Positions 42,473 through 51,722 of a stretch of DNA of 64,000 bases are shown here, piece after piece. The DNA lies in NCBI GenBank assembly GCA_009775265.1, contig VSPG01000001.1, forward strand, positions 190,978 to 254,977. Direction: 5' to 3'. The notes below the pieces were generated by a model. The model was given only the letters and a program-made list of their open reading frames with translations, had not been told where the DNA came from and did no database searches. The stretch's first letter is position 1. Every line of letters begins with the position of its first letter. The DNA is from Muribaculaceae bacterium. Lineage in GTDB: Bacteria > Bacteroidota > Bacteroidia > Bacteroidales > Muribaculaceae. Made by a program: the position numbers and the translations under genes.

Positions 42473-43561
42473 TCACTCGGCCATCAAATCTCGCATTATT
42501 CCGTCCGAAACCAGCCAGTGCCGTTCCGGAATAGATAAGGAAGTTCCGTTATATTTTACCATGCCGCGATTAATATATGTCCTTGCTCTGCGCAAAAGTG
42601 CCTCTTTTTCCGCAAGCGGAAGTGTATTCGTGTCAAGGCCGTCGGATGTGCGAAGTCCGGTGATTATTAAATCGTTCAATTGTTCGATGTGGTTTTCATA
42701 CTCGATTTCAGGCCCATTCTGTAGCCATTTTGCAATGTTATGCGGAGCAGAACGACGTATGCCTTCTTTGTCGTAGCTGTGAGCACCAGGTCCGAGCCCG
42801 AGATAAGGGGTTGCGTTCCAATATGATGAATTATGGCGGGAACGCATGCCGGGACGTGCGAAATTTGAGATTTCGTAATGCTCTAAACCTGCATCTGTGC
42901 ATTTCGTGCACAGTTCGTGATACATTTCTGCTACAATATCGTCGTCGACAGGAGTGATGAGTCCGGCTTCAAGCATAACGAACAAGCGTGTGCCGGGTTC
43001 GTAGCTGAGTGAATAAGCTGAAAGGTGTTCAATACCTGTGTCGACAAGGGTGTGAAGGCTGTGCTTCCAGGATTCTGCTGTCTGTCCGGGCAGGCCGTAT
43101 ATAAGGTCGCAGCTGATGTTGTCAAAACCGACGGTGCGTAATATGTCTATAGCATTCAGTGCGTCCGAGGCGCTGTGTCTTCGGCCCACAAATGCGAGTT
43201 CATCGTCTACGAGGCTCTGAACTCCCATGCTGATGCGATTGAATCCAAGTTCGCGCCATATTTGCGATGTGTCTGCATTTACATCTTCGGGATTTACTTC
43301 TATGGTACGTTCAATGGCGACATTCATAGGCAAAGCCGCTGTTATACGTTGCAGAAGTTCCGTAGGCAGAGACGATGGCGTGCCACCTCCAAAGTATATG
43401 GTGTCTATTTTATGGCCGTCGAGTTCCTGGATTCGCATCCGATACTCTGCTATAATTCCCTCGGCTGTGGATTTTGCGGATTTCAGCACCGGAGTACTGA
43501 AAAAATCGCAATAGGCGCACTTGGCGTGGCAATATGGGATGTGCACGTATATGCCTGCCAT
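42473..43561 (-). CDS. hemW: HemW family radical SAM protein
   Basis: 362 residues from the ATG at 43561, four bases after the upstream stop codon; the frame is open to 43639 but inside the previous gene. The radical SAM cluster motif is in YVHIPYCHAKCAYCDFFS (CxxxCxxC). Other marks are DTIYFGGGTPSSLP and ISMGVQSLVDDELAFVGRRHS, and the C-terminal HemW part has YWNATPYLGLGPGAHSYD. HemW proteins resemble coproporphyrinogen III dehydrogenases but act in heme trafficking or insertion rather than in the oxidase step. The gene is the last of the mlaE-mlaF-holB-addB-like operon. Confidence 0.93.
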   Translation of the reverse strand: MAGIYVHIPYCHAKCAYCDFFSTPVLKSAKSTAEGIIAEYRMRIQELDGHKIDTIYFGGGTPSSLPTELLQRITAALPMNVAIERTIEVNPEDVNADTSQIWRELGFNRISMGVQSLVDDELAFVGRRHSASDALNAIDILRTVGFDNISCDLIYGLPGQTAESWKHSLHTLVDTGIEHLSAYSLSYEPGTRLFVMLEAGLITPVDDDIVAEMYHELCTKCTDAGLEHYEISNFARPGMRSRHNSSYWNATPYLGLGPGAHSYDKEGIRRSAPHNIAKWLQNGPEIEYENHIEQLNDLIITGLRTSDGLDTNTLPLAEKEALLRRARTYINRGMVKYNGTSLSIPERHWLVSDGIMRDLMAE

Positions 43562-43565
43562 AATA

Positions 43566-46553
43566 TCATTCGTCGGTACGCGGCACGCGGCCGCACATTG
43601 GAGCAAATATGCAGTAGGAGCATGTACGCGCCCCTTCACAAGCCTGAATAAAAGGAGTTTCGGCGTCGAAAATACTGATTACGAGTTTTTGCAGTTCCGG
43701 CATGAAATCGTCACTGATCTGCCTGTAGTCTACAATATCCTCACCTCCGATTCTCAATGGAGTAAGTCCCCCGTTCACCTCCATGTTGCGGAAAGTATAC
43801 AGCATAGGTTGTATCGGGCGTTTTTCGCCCTTCATGGCTGCAAATGCTTCACAATATGCGAGTATCTGCAAAATAGCATCACATGAAGTGTCGTCAGGTT
43901 TAAACAATGAAGCTATATTGGTGGTTTCCGTGCGGTCGGAGCCGGTTTTATAATCAATGAAACGCAGACCTTCGGATGTCTCGTCCACGCGGTCTATGTA
44001 CATTTTGAAATTGATTGTCAGGTCAGGGGTTATTTGCCATGGACCTTCGACTCGCATTTCTCCTTCTCTGTAGATATATGAGTCTGTCGCTGTCGGACAC
44101 CATGCGGCGCGTTCATGATTGAACATGGCGCTGAGGAAATCGAGAATAAGATCCCGCACTATTTGTCCTTCGACAGGAAGTTCCGTTCCGGGGGCGGCTT
44201 CGTGATGATAATATTCCTTGTGTATCAGGTTTTCGACGAGTGGGGCATAACGTTCCGATATATGGGAGGCCAGACCGGAAAGAATCGCTGCATTTATCGG
44301 CCTGTCTTTGTAATCGTCGTATATGGCTTGGGCAGCGGCGTGGAGTATTGTCCCGTATACGGCCGATGTTATATATTCAGTCACCTCGTCTTCGCTGCGG
44401 AAGCCACACACATACTGGAGGAAGAATTTAAGAGGACAATGCTTGAATGTCTTGAGGGCCGACGCGGAAATGCATGCGTCACCTCCGGGAAGGAAGCGTT
44501 TGAGGTGGTCAAGTATTTCCGGAGTTTTGACTACTTGTATAGACCGCTTTTCGGGGGGATTTGCGCCTGTACTTATGGTGCGTATACGCATGTTGCCATG
44601 TGGATGAAGGTAGCGCAGCTGGGTTATGAATCGCGAAGGCTCACCCGTGCCGGCAGAGGCGTCTCGCGAGTCGTATATAAGTGCTACATGGCTTGCTCGT
44701 GCGATGAGGCGATAGAAGTAATAGGATGCGTCGTTTTCGTCGCGGTCGATGGGTGGAAGTCCGTAGCCGGAACGCAGATTGTTCGGAATCATGGTCTTTA
44801 TGCCGCCGCGCTTAGGAAATATGCGGTCATTCATTGACAATATTATCAAATTGTCGAAATCGAGTCCTCGGGTTTCTGCGACATTCATAATCTGCAACCC
44901 TTTGAGCGGGGTGCCGGCCATGTTGATCGTGCGTGAATGCATCGCACGTTCGAAAAATGTGAAATACGATTTTTCACCGGCATCGACATTGTGCCGTTCT
45001 ACCAGTGCGGCCAGTTCCTCGATTTTTTTATGCAGATATTCAAGTATTTCAAGCTCCCACGAGGCTTTGTGGCCGGACTTTTCTGCAAGCATTATGTGCA
45101 GGCCGCTTATAAGGCCTGAGAGATAGGCACGTACACCACCGATACGGCGTGCATCTTCGACTGCACTGAAAATGAAAGACAGGCGTGGTGCGATTGTAGC
45201 CAGGTCGTCGGCCGACATCGTGTAGAGGTTGTTTGCTATTATGTGTTTTTTAAGTTCTATGCTTTCGTTTGGGGCAATGCGGCGCAAATGGGGATGCGAT
45301 AATACTTCTATAATATCCTCATGGAAAAAGCGCCAGATTCCGCGTATTTTCCTCGCACGCATCTGCATGGATATTACAGAACTGAACAAAGCCGCAAACG
45401 CTGTTCCTCTGAACGGGAGACCCATCGTTATGTTCACAGCTTCCAAATCTTGCGGTATACTGTGCAGGAGAGGCATAAGAAGCGATTCGTCGGGCAAAAT
45501 GATGGCTGTTTCTATTGCATCGTGAACGTCTACGATGCCTTGTTTCATCCATTGTACAAGAATCTCACAAGCCATTTTCGTCTGAGCGGTACATGACGGA
45601 ATGCCCACGACATCGATTTGCGGAAGCGTCTCTATTTTGTCCTGAGTGAAATCGTTTGGGGAAGAGAAGCGTTTGGCGAGTCGTCCGAGCATGGCAAATG
45701 CAGAGTTGTCGCGACTCATATTTCCATCTTCGCCTTTTATATAAGGCGAAGATGTGTCCCAAAAGAACTCGGCGGCGCCGAGTTTGTGCAACTGCGAAAA
45801 AATAAGAACGTCTGACACATCCGGAGCATTGAATCCCACAAATACATATCGGTTATTTTCAATAAGCTCTCTGCCGAGTGTTTTAAGGCGCCGTAAAGCT
45901 TCGCGGTGCTGCATGCCGGAAGTGGCCATCTTTCGGAGTCCCATTTTGTCAATGAAACGCATGTAGATGTCGGCAAGCATATCCCACAGGCTTAGAAAGC
46001 GTGATGCCATGCATTCATCGCTGTCATGCTCTCTATTTTCAAGATGGCGCCAAAAGCGTCCGATAGAATCAGGCAAGGTGTTTTCTCCCCATATTTCATG
46101 CACGACCTCTTTCTGTTCGTCGCTCAGGAAGTCAGCCGATATTTCGTGCAATCGTCCGAGGTTGGAGTACAGCTCCTGTGCATTTACGCAATTGCGGTCG
46201 ATCTCATTAAAATCTGATAATATTATTTCTCCCCAGAATATGAATTTGTCGAAATCTCTTGCGTGGTATGTGCCTCCTCGTTCAGCTATGGTCTCTCTGT
46301 ATGCGTCGTATAGCTCGAACAGACATTCTGTTTCAGATGCTTCCGCTACATCTGCCATGCGTGCCACGAAGGCTCCCATCGTTATAAAACGCGGCATGAA
46401 AGATGTCCCGATGATGCGTTGTTGAAGGTAGCGTTTCAGAAAGCGTCCGCTGCGACGGTTCGGAAATACGAATACATAATCCTCAAGCCGTATCCGCTGT
46501 GCCTGCATGGCATAGTAGTCGGCCACCTGTTCCAGGAATTTTCGGGAAGCCAT
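43566..46553 (-). CDS. AddB-like PD-(D/E)XK nuclease family protein
   Basis: 995 residues from the ATG at 46553, which starts 5 bases after the holB stop. The N-terminus (YVFVFPNRRSGRFLKRYLQQ) is of the inactive-helicase type seen in Bacteroidetes AddB proteins, without a P-loop. The C-terminal nuclease domain has LRFIDYKTGSD (the Asp and Lys of the PD-DxK core) and an iron-sulfur set: one cysteine in FKHCPLKFFLQYVCGF and three in CSYCIFAPMC at the end. With AddA such proteins process double-strand breaks for recombination. No AddA-type helicase lies in this window, which is a difference from the usual gene pair. Confidence 0.85.
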   Translation of the reverse strand: MASRKFLEQVADYYAMQAQRIRLEDYVFVFPNRRSGRFLKRYLQQRIIGTSFMPRFITMGAFVARMADVAEASETECLFELYDAYRETIAERGGTYHARDFDKFIFWGEIILSDFNEIDRNCVNAQELYSNLGRLHEISADFLSDEQKEVVHEIWGENTLPDSIGRFWRHLENREHDSDECMASRFLSLWDMLADIYMRFIDKMGLRKMATSGMQHREALRRLKTLGRELIENNRYVFVGFNAPDVSDVLIFSQLHKLGAAEFFWDTSSPYIKGEDGNMSRDNSAFAMLGRLAKRFSSPNDFTQDKIETLPQIDVVGIPSCTAQTKMACEILVQWMKQGIVDVHDAIETAIILPDESLLMPLLHSIPQDLEAVNITMGLPFRGTAFAALFSSVISMQMRARKIRGIWRFFHEDIIEVLSHPHLRRIAPNESIELKKHIIANNLYTMSADDLATIAPRLSFIFSAVEDARRIGGVRAYLSGLISGLHIMLAEKSGHKASWELEILEYLHKKIEELAALVERHNVDAGEKSYFTFFERAMHSRTINMAGTPLKGLQIMNVAETRGLDFDNLIILSMNDRIFPKRGGIKTMIPNNLRSGYGLPPIDRDENDASYYFYRLIARASHVALIYDSRDASAGTGEPSRFITQLRYLHPHGNMRIRTISTGANPPEKRSIQVVKTPEILDHLKRFLPGGDACISASALKTFKHCPLKFFLQYVCGFRSEDEVTEYITSAVYGTILHAAAQAIYDDYKDRPINAAILSGLASHISERYAPLVENLIHKEYYHHEAAPGTELPVEGQIVRDLILDFLSAMFNHERAAWCPTATDSYIYREGEMRVEGPWQITPDLTINFKMYIDRVDETSEGLRFIDYKTGSDRTETTNIASLFKPDDTSCDAILQILAYCEAFAAMKGEKRPIQPMLYTFRNMEVNGGLTPLRIGGEDIVDYRQISDDFMPELQKLVISIFDAETPFIQACEGARTCSYCIFAPMCGRVPRTDE

Positions 46554-46558
46554 GCTAT

Positions 46559-47674
46559 TTAGCGTTTCAGTAAAAGAATCACTTTTATCGCCACATCGAA
46601 GCATACGATTTTTGCATTGGCATTTGCTGCAACGTCGATACGTGCCTTATCAAAAACACCCATCAAATCTTCAATGTTACGCTCGTTTACGAACGGGGAA
46701 AAATTGCGGTTGAAAGCTTTCTCCTCCTGTGTCATTAGACTTAAATCTCCTACATGCAATGCGTAAATGTAGTTTTCGCGAAGCATACGCACGGCATATT
46801 CGAAGAATCCCATTACCGGTTCGCGGCCTTCTCCTGCCAGTTCGTTGCTCCATAAGCGTAACTCCGATACTTTCCTTTGGTATGCGAGCCGCATGAGGTT
46901 TATAAAATAGTCGAGGTTGGCCTTGTCTCGGCGCGAGCTGCCAAGTATGGACAATGCGCGGTTCAAGTTTCCGCAAGCGAGGCGCGCTATGCTTTCTGCT
47001 GCTTCGTCGTTCACGGCGCGCGAATGCAGCCATGCGGCCACTTCAGAGTCTTCGTAGCGCCGGACTCTGATTCGCTGTGTGCGGGAGTATATGGTGGGCA
47101 ACACGGCTTGCGGGTTGTTGCTTACCATTATGAATTTTGTATCGTCGGCCGGCTCTTCGATGAGTTTTAAGAGTTTATTTGCCGTTTCCTCTTTCAGGCG
47201 TTCGGGCATCCATAGCAGTACGGCTTTATAACGTGACCTATGTGCAGTGAAATTAAGGCGTCGCAACAATTCAGCGCCTTCTTCGACATATATCAGGGGT
47301 TGTGCGTTTATATTGTCAAGCATCGACAACCAACGCTCGAAGTCCATAAATGGCGATTCCGAAATGAAATCGCAAAAAACATCCATATAATCGGCCGATA
47401 GGGCGGTGTTGCCTTTTTTTACTACCGGAAACGAGAATAGGGTATCAATGTGGTTGAATGTCTGGTGCTGCACGCATGCCGGACATTTACCGCATGGTTC
47501 TCCGGCATGCCGGTTCTCGCAATGAAGATACTGTACCATAGCACGCGCAAGGGCAAATTTGCCGGCTCCGGCAGGACCCTCGAGAAGCAGGGCGTGGGGG
47601 ACTCGGTCGTCATCGACCATCCCGCGCAGCCTGTTCTTGACATCATCGTGGAAAGGAACGTCGGAAAACTGCAT
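46559..47674 (-). CDS. holB: DNA polymerase III delta' subunit
   Basis: 371 residues; part of the clamp loader. N-terminal AAA+ fold with LLEGPAGAGKFALARAM; the P-loop ends in Lys-Phe instead of Lys-Ser/Thr, acceptable because delta' does not hydrolyse ATP. The zinc module is in CENRHAGEPCGKCPACVQH, and the SRC-like position is in TIYSRTQRIRVRR. The gene lies 4 bases behind the ABC ATPase gene and 5 before the AddB-like gene, so it shares their transcript. Confidence 0.9.
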   Translation of the reverse strand: MQFSDVPFHDDVKNRLRGMVDDDRVPHALLLEGPAGAGKFALARAMVQYLHCENRHAGEPCGKCPACVQHQTFNHIDTLFSFPVVKKGNTALSADYMDVFCDFISESPFMDFERWLSMLDNINAQPLIYVEEGAELLRRLNFTAHRSRYKAVLLWMPERLKEETANKLLKLIEEPADDTKFIMVSNNPQAVLPTIYSRTQRIRVRRYEDSEVAAWLHSRAVNDEAAESIARLACGNLNRALSILGSSRRDKANLDYFINLMRLAYQRKVSELRLWSNELAGEGREPVMGFFEYAVRMLRENYIYALHVGDLSLMTQEEKAFNRNFSPFVNERNIEDLMGVFDKARIDVAANANAKIVCFDVAIKVILLLKR

Positions 47675-47678
47675 AATA

Positions 47679-48455
47679 TCAGCGCTGGCGGCGTCCGTTG
47701 GCGGTTACATATCTGCGTACTTCCTGGAACAGGTCGGTGGCAAATACAAATTCGTTAAGTGCTTCGTTGCTCGTGTTGTAGATTTCGTTCATGTTGCCGA
47801 CCCACTCACGATGGCCTTTGTTGATGAAAATGATGTTTTCTCCTATCCCGAGCACGGAGTTCATGTCATGAGTGTTTATTACGGTCGTGATGTTGTATTC
47901 GTGAGTGATGTCGCTCAGCAGTTCGTCTATCAGAATGGATGTTTTGGGGTCAAGGCCAGAATTGGGTTCGTCACAGAACAGGTAGCGGGGGTTTAATGCT
48001 ATTGCGCGTGCTATTGCGACGCGTTTTTGCATGCCTCCCGATATTTCGCTCGGGTATTTGTTCTCGGCGCCTTTAAGGTTGACACGCTCGATGCAGAATT
48101 TGGCGCGGTCAAGCATCTCTCCCCGTGTCATGCCGGTGAACATGACGAGCGGAAACATAACATTGCCGAGCACCGTTTCCGAATCAAACAGAGCCGAGCC
48201 TTGGAACAGCATTCCGATTTCCTTGCGTAATTGTTTTACTTCCTCTGTGTTCATGGACATTATATCGCGACCGTCGAAAAGGATTTTTCCTTTTTCCGGG
48301 CGCATCAGTCCAACAAGGGATTTAAGCATCACGGTTTTTCCAGAACCGCTTTGGCCTATAATCAGGTTGGTTTTGCCTGTCTCAAAAGTGGCGCTTACAT
48401 CATGCAGCACTGTCACTCCATCAAAACTTTTGGTTATATTTTTGACTTCGATCAT
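47679..48455 (-). CDS. mlaF: MlaF-type ABC transporter ATPase
   Basis: 258 residues. Walker A IGQSGSGKTVMLKSL, signature ISGGMQKRVAIARAIA and Walker B YLFCDEPNSGLDP are intact. GLMRPEKGKILFDGRDIMSM and GMLFQGSALFDSETVLGNVMF are typical of the phospholipid-transport ATPases. With the permease in the next entry it should move phospholipids between the membranes, keeping the outer membrane asymmetric. Its start overlaps the permease stop (ATGA at 48452-48455). An MCE-domain gene (mlaD) is not in the window. Confidence 0.92.
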   Translation of the reverse strand: MIEVKNITKSFDGVTVLHDVSATFETGKTNLIIGQSGSGKTVMLKSLVGLMRPEKGKILFDGRDIMSMNTEEVKQLRKEIGMLFQGSALFDSETVLGNVMFPLVMFTGMTRGEMLDRAKFCIERVNLKGAENKYPSEISGGMQKRVAIARAIALNPRYLFCDEPNSGLDPKTSILIDELLSDITHEYNITTVINTHDMNSVLGIGENIIFINKGHREWVGNMNEIYNTSNEALNEFVFATDLFQEVRRYVTANGRRQR

Positions 48456-49201
48456 TGGAGCAATAATTTAGTGAGGATTACGTCGAACAGCAGAATGAGA
48501 ATGCTGCTGGACACTACGCCGTTGGTGCTGGCTTTACCTACGTCGAGGGCACCGCCCTTCACATAATATCCGAAGAAGGATGCTACCGTGGAGATGATGA
48601 ACGCAAATACCAGTGACTTAATAAGGCCATACCATACATACCATTCCTGGAACAGCGCCTGGAGGCCGTAGACATAGCGCGATACCGTGATAATGTCCGT
48701 GAACTGGGCTACAAGCCAGCCGCCCACGAAAGCAGTGGCTATGCACAATACCCCTAATACGGGCATGAAGCCCACGAATGCTATGATTTTCGGCAGAACA
48801 AGGTAGTTGGCGGAATTTACTCCCATTATTTCAAGGGCGTCAATTTGTTCTGTGACACGCATCGTGCCTATTTCCGAAGCGATATTGCTGCCTACTTTGC
48901 CGGCCAATATGAGACATAGGATGCTGTTGGAAAATTCAAGCAGCACAATGTCTCGTGTGGCAAGTCCGACAGTATATGCAGGAATCAGCGGCGACATGAT
49001 GTTGAGCTGCATCTGAATCGCTATCACCGCTCCGATGAATACGGATATTATAAGAACCAAAGGAATGGAATCAACGCCAAGCTTCACCACCTCGTCAAGA
49101 AGTCGTTTGCCGAACACTTTCCACTTGTCCGGTAAGGCAAATACCCGTTTCATGAACAGGCAGTAGCGGCCGAACGTGGCTATAGAGTTTGATATTAGCA
49201 T
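48452..49201 (-). CDS. mlaE: MlaE-type ABC transporter permease
   Basis: 249 residues with five or six membrane segments. The MlaE core is visible in LVLIISVFIGAVIAIQMQL, GLATRDIVLLEFSNSILCLILAGKVGSNIASEIGTMRVTEQIDAL and EIMGVNSANYLVLPKIIAF, and the end FGYYVKGGALDVGKASTNGVV matches family members. It works with MlaF in phospholipid trafficking across the envelope. A TACTTTTG promoter element lies 20 bases upstream, so this is the first gene of the five-gene run to hemW. Confidence 0.92.
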   Translation of the reverse strand: MLISNSIATFGRYCLFMKRVFALPDKWKVFGKRLLDEVVKLGVDSIPLVLIISVFIGAVIAIQMQLNIMSPLIPAYTVGLATRDIVLLEFSNSILCLILAGKVGSNIASEIGTMRVTEQIDALEIMGVNSANYLVLPKIIAFVGFMPVLGVLCIATAFVGGWLVAQFTDIITVSRYVYGLQALFQEWYVWYGLIKSLVFAFIISTVASFFGYYVKGGALDVGKASTNGVVSSSILILLFDVILTKLLLQ

Positions 49202-49220
49202 ATTCTTGTGTTTATGGCCA

Positions 49221-49228
49221 CAAAAGTA
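49221..49228 (-). promoter_or_regulatory. -7 promoter element of the mlaE-hemW operon
   Basis: TACTTTTG on the - strand, 19 bases before the mlaE ATG, matches TAnnTTTG. Confidence 0.55.
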
Positions 49229-49329
49229 CTAAAAAGTTTTTGGTTTACACATCCTTTTAAAGCCCTATGGGTTTTTATTGCCAAAAAATATACCATTTGG
49301 AAAACTCTGATTCAAGAGAAAAATAAGAA

Positions 49330-49355
49330 AGGGCCGTATCTCACGACAGAGCCCT
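49330..49355 (-). terminator. Terminator after the nfnAB operon
   Basis: AGGGC (49330-49334) pairs with GCCCT (49351-49355); the inner part adds little pairing. On the - strand it is followed by TTTCTTATTTTTCTC. It lies about 100 bases beyond the nfnB stop codon. Confidence 0.5.
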
Positions 49356-49456
49356 CTAATAATCTACAATCTATAAATGTTTCTTTTGCCTGATTTCTTC
49401 AGAGATAAACAGGCACGTCAAAATTAATACTTTCCTGCGACAAATGCAAATTCCGT

Positions 49457-50923
49457 CTATGGCTCAGACTCTGCCATAAGCGCCAGCGCCATTGATGCGG
49501 CGGCGCGTCGGCCGTCTCCCATAGCGAGAATCACTGTGGCGCCCCCTCTCACAATATCGCCTCCGGCATATAGAAACGGCAGGCTTGTCCGCTGGTTTTC
49601 GTCTACGGCCAATGTGCCTCGGTGTGTGACTTCGAGCCCGTCTATACTGTCGGGTATGAGCGGGTTAGGGGATACGCCTACACTAACTATAACCATATCC
49701 ACTTCCATTTCCAGAATTTCACCCTCGATAGGTTCGGGGCTGCGCCGGCCGGATGAATCAGATTCTCCGAGCCGCATTTTCTGAAGCCTGACAGCGCATA
49801 CATGCCCGTTTGCGTCGCCTATGTATTCTATAGGGTTATGTAACGTGAGAAATCGTACGCCTTCTTCTTCCGCATGGTGTATTTCTTCCGCTCGTGCCGG
49901 CATTTCTTCACGTCCGCGTCGATAAGCTATTATGGCGTCGTCAGCTCCCATGCGCCGTGCCGTACGCACCGAGTCCATAGCGGTGTTGCCGCCGCCGACT
50001 ACGAGAACTCTACGTCCTTTCTCGACCGGTGTCATGCATTCCGTCTTGCCGGCACCCATGAGGTTAATGCGGGTAAGATATTCGTTGCTTGAAAGTACGC
50101 CGTTGAGATTCTCGCCGGGGATACCCATGAAACGTGGCAGACCCGCTCCGCTGGCCACAAACAGGCCTTTGTAGCCTTCAGCTATAAGGTCTTCATGGCT
50201 GAGCGTCTTGCCTATTATTGTGTCCTTTTCGAAATGCACACCCATATTGGCAAGTTTCTGAATTTCTGCGTCCACTACGTGGCTCGGAAGACGGAACTCG
50301 GGTATGCCGTATTTCAGAACACCGCCGATTTCGTGCAGCGCTTCGAACACGGTTACATCAAATCCTTGTTTGATCATGTCGCCGGCAAATGACAGTCCGG
50401 CAGGGCCGGAACCAGCTACTGCAACCTTTATTCCGAGGCGCGGGGTTGTGTGGGGGCAGGGTTCTTCGACAGAATCACGTGCCGTATCGGCAGCGTAGCG
50501 TTCAAGGTAGCCGATGGCGACAGGCGCCTTTTTCAGTTTATTGTATATGCATTTGCTTTCGCATTGCTTTTCCTGAGGGCATACGCGTCCACATACGGCA
50601 GGCAACGCGCTTGCGTAGCCGAGCACTGTCGCAGCTCCGCGAATGTCGCCTTTCTGTATGTTTTTTATGAATGATGGAATGTCGATAGACACAGGGCAGC
50701 CTTCTACACATCCGGGCACAGCACAATCCAGGCAACGAGACGCCTCAACAACGGCTTGTGCAGGCGTAAGACCGAGGTTGACTTCTGCCATATTTTTAAT
50801 GCGTTCCGTGGGAGAGAGCACCGGCATATTCACCCGTTTTATGGCAGAACGTTCTTTCGGTGTCATTGATGCGCGCAACTGTTCTCTCCAAGGTGCGTTG
50901 CGGTCGGTCAAGGCGTGGTTCAT
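49457..50923 (-). CDS. nfnB: NfnB-like NADPH-dependent oxidoreductase (GltD family)
   Basis: 488 residues. An N-terminal two-[4Fe-4S] domain (RCLDCAVPGCVEGCPVSIDI and CGRVCPQEKQCESKC) is followed by FAD-binding (VAVAGSGPAGLSFAGDM) and NADP-binding (VLVVGGGNTAMDSVRTARRMG) sites and a C-terminal FAD part (LPFLYAGGDIVRGGATVILAMGDG). Alone it would be named glutamate synthase small subunit, but with the preceding ferredoxin-reductase-like gene it fits NfnAB, an electron-bifurcating NADH-dependent reduced ferredoxin:NADP+ oxidoreductase. A sulfide-dehydrogenase role is an alternative. Its ATG overlaps the nfnA stop (ATGA at 50920-50923). Confidence 0.85.
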   Translation of the reverse strand: MNHALTDRNAPWREQLRASMTPKERSAIKRVNMPVLSPTERIKNMAEVNLGLTPAQAVVEASRCLDCAVPGCVEGCPVSIDIPSFIKNIQKGDIRGAATVLGYASALPAVCGRVCPQEKQCESKCIYNKLKKAPVAIGYLERYAADTARDSVEEPCPHTTPRLGIKVAVAGSGPAGLSFAGDMIKQGFDVTVFEALHEIGGVLKYGIPEFRLPSHVVDAEIQKLANMGVHFEKDTIIGKTLSHEDLIAEGYKGLFVASGAGLPRFMGIPGENLNGVLSSNEYLTRINLMGAGKTECMTPVEKGRRVLVVGGGNTAMDSVRTARRMGADDAIIAYRRGREEMPARAEEIHHAEEEGVRFLTLHNPIEYIGDANGHVCAVRLQKMRLGESDSSGRRSPEPIEGEILEMEVDMVIVSVGVSPNPLIPDSIDGLEVTHRGTLAVDENQRTSLPFLYAGGDIVRGGATVILAMGDGRRAAASMALALMAESEP

Positions 50924-51714
50924 GGCTTGTAATTGTTGTATGCTCGCATACGCATCATCATTTCGTCAAAGTCCACTTGGTGTGCGTCAAATTCAGGGCC
51001 GTCAACGCACACAAAGCGTGTCTTGCCGCCAACTGTTACCCTACATGCGCCGCACATCCCCGTGCCGTCTACCATTATGGTGTTCAGCGAACAGATGGTT
51101 GGAACAGAATAACGTCGCGTGAGTTCCGACACATATTTCATCATTATAGCCGGCCCTATGGCCACAACCTCGTCCACCTTTTCACGCAGCAGCACGGCCT
51201 CTACCCCATCGGTTACAAACCCTTTTTTGCCATATGAGCCGTCGTCTGTCATCACAATGAGTTCGTCCGAGCATTTGAATACCTCGTTTTCGAGTATCAC
51301 CAAGTCGCTGGTTCGCGCAGCGATGACGCTGATTACCTTGTTGCCGGCTTCCTTCATCGCTTTGGCTATAGGTAACATTGGGGCTACCCCGACTCCTCCT
51401 CCGCAGCATACGACGGTGCCTCTGAGTGCGATGTCTGTGGCGCGTCCAAGCGGTCCTACAAGGTCGTCGAATACGTCGCCGGGATTTAACGCACAAATCC
51501 GTTCCGTCGACGCTCCCACCGCTTGAATGACAAGGGTTATCGTACCGGATACTGTGTCGGCATCGGCTATAGTGAGAGGTATGCGCTCACCTGTTATCCC
51601 GGACCTGACGATTACAAAATGGCCGGGACGCCGGGCCTTGGCCACTCTCGGAGCTTCGACGACAAATTTGTAAACTTTGTCGGAAAACTGTGCCTTGTCG
51701 ACTATCCGGAACAT
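50920..51714 (-). CDS. nfnA: NfnA-like FAD/NAD(P)-binding subunit
   Basis: 264 residues of the ferredoxin-reductase/dihydroorotate dehydrogenase electron-transfer (PyrK-like) type. FAD-binding GERIPLTIAD and VGASTERICALNPGD, NAD-binding VVCCGGGVGVAPMLPIAKAM, and a C-terminal [2Fe-2S] set with CSLNTIMVDGTGMCGACRVTV and RFVCVDGPEFDAHQ. In NfnAB this subunit takes electrons from NADH, while NfnB deals with NADPH and ferredoxin. The gene lies 8 bases behind the DUF5606 gene. PyrK is a less likely alternative since no pyrD is near. Confidence 0.85.
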   Translation of the reverse strand: MFRIVDKAQFSDKVYKFVVEAPRVAKARRPGHFVIVRSGITGERIPLTIADADTVSGTITLVIQAVGASTERICALNPGDVFDDLVGPLGRATDIALRGTVVCCGGGVGVAPMLPIAKAMKEAGNKVISVIAARTSDLVILENEVFKCSDELIVMTDDGSYGKKGFVTDGVEAVLLREKVDEVVAIGPAIMMKYVSELTRRYSVPTICSLNTIMVDGTGMCGACRVTVGGKTRFVCVDGPEFDAHQVDFDEMMMRMRAYNNYKP

Positions 51715-51722
51715 GACGTGTA

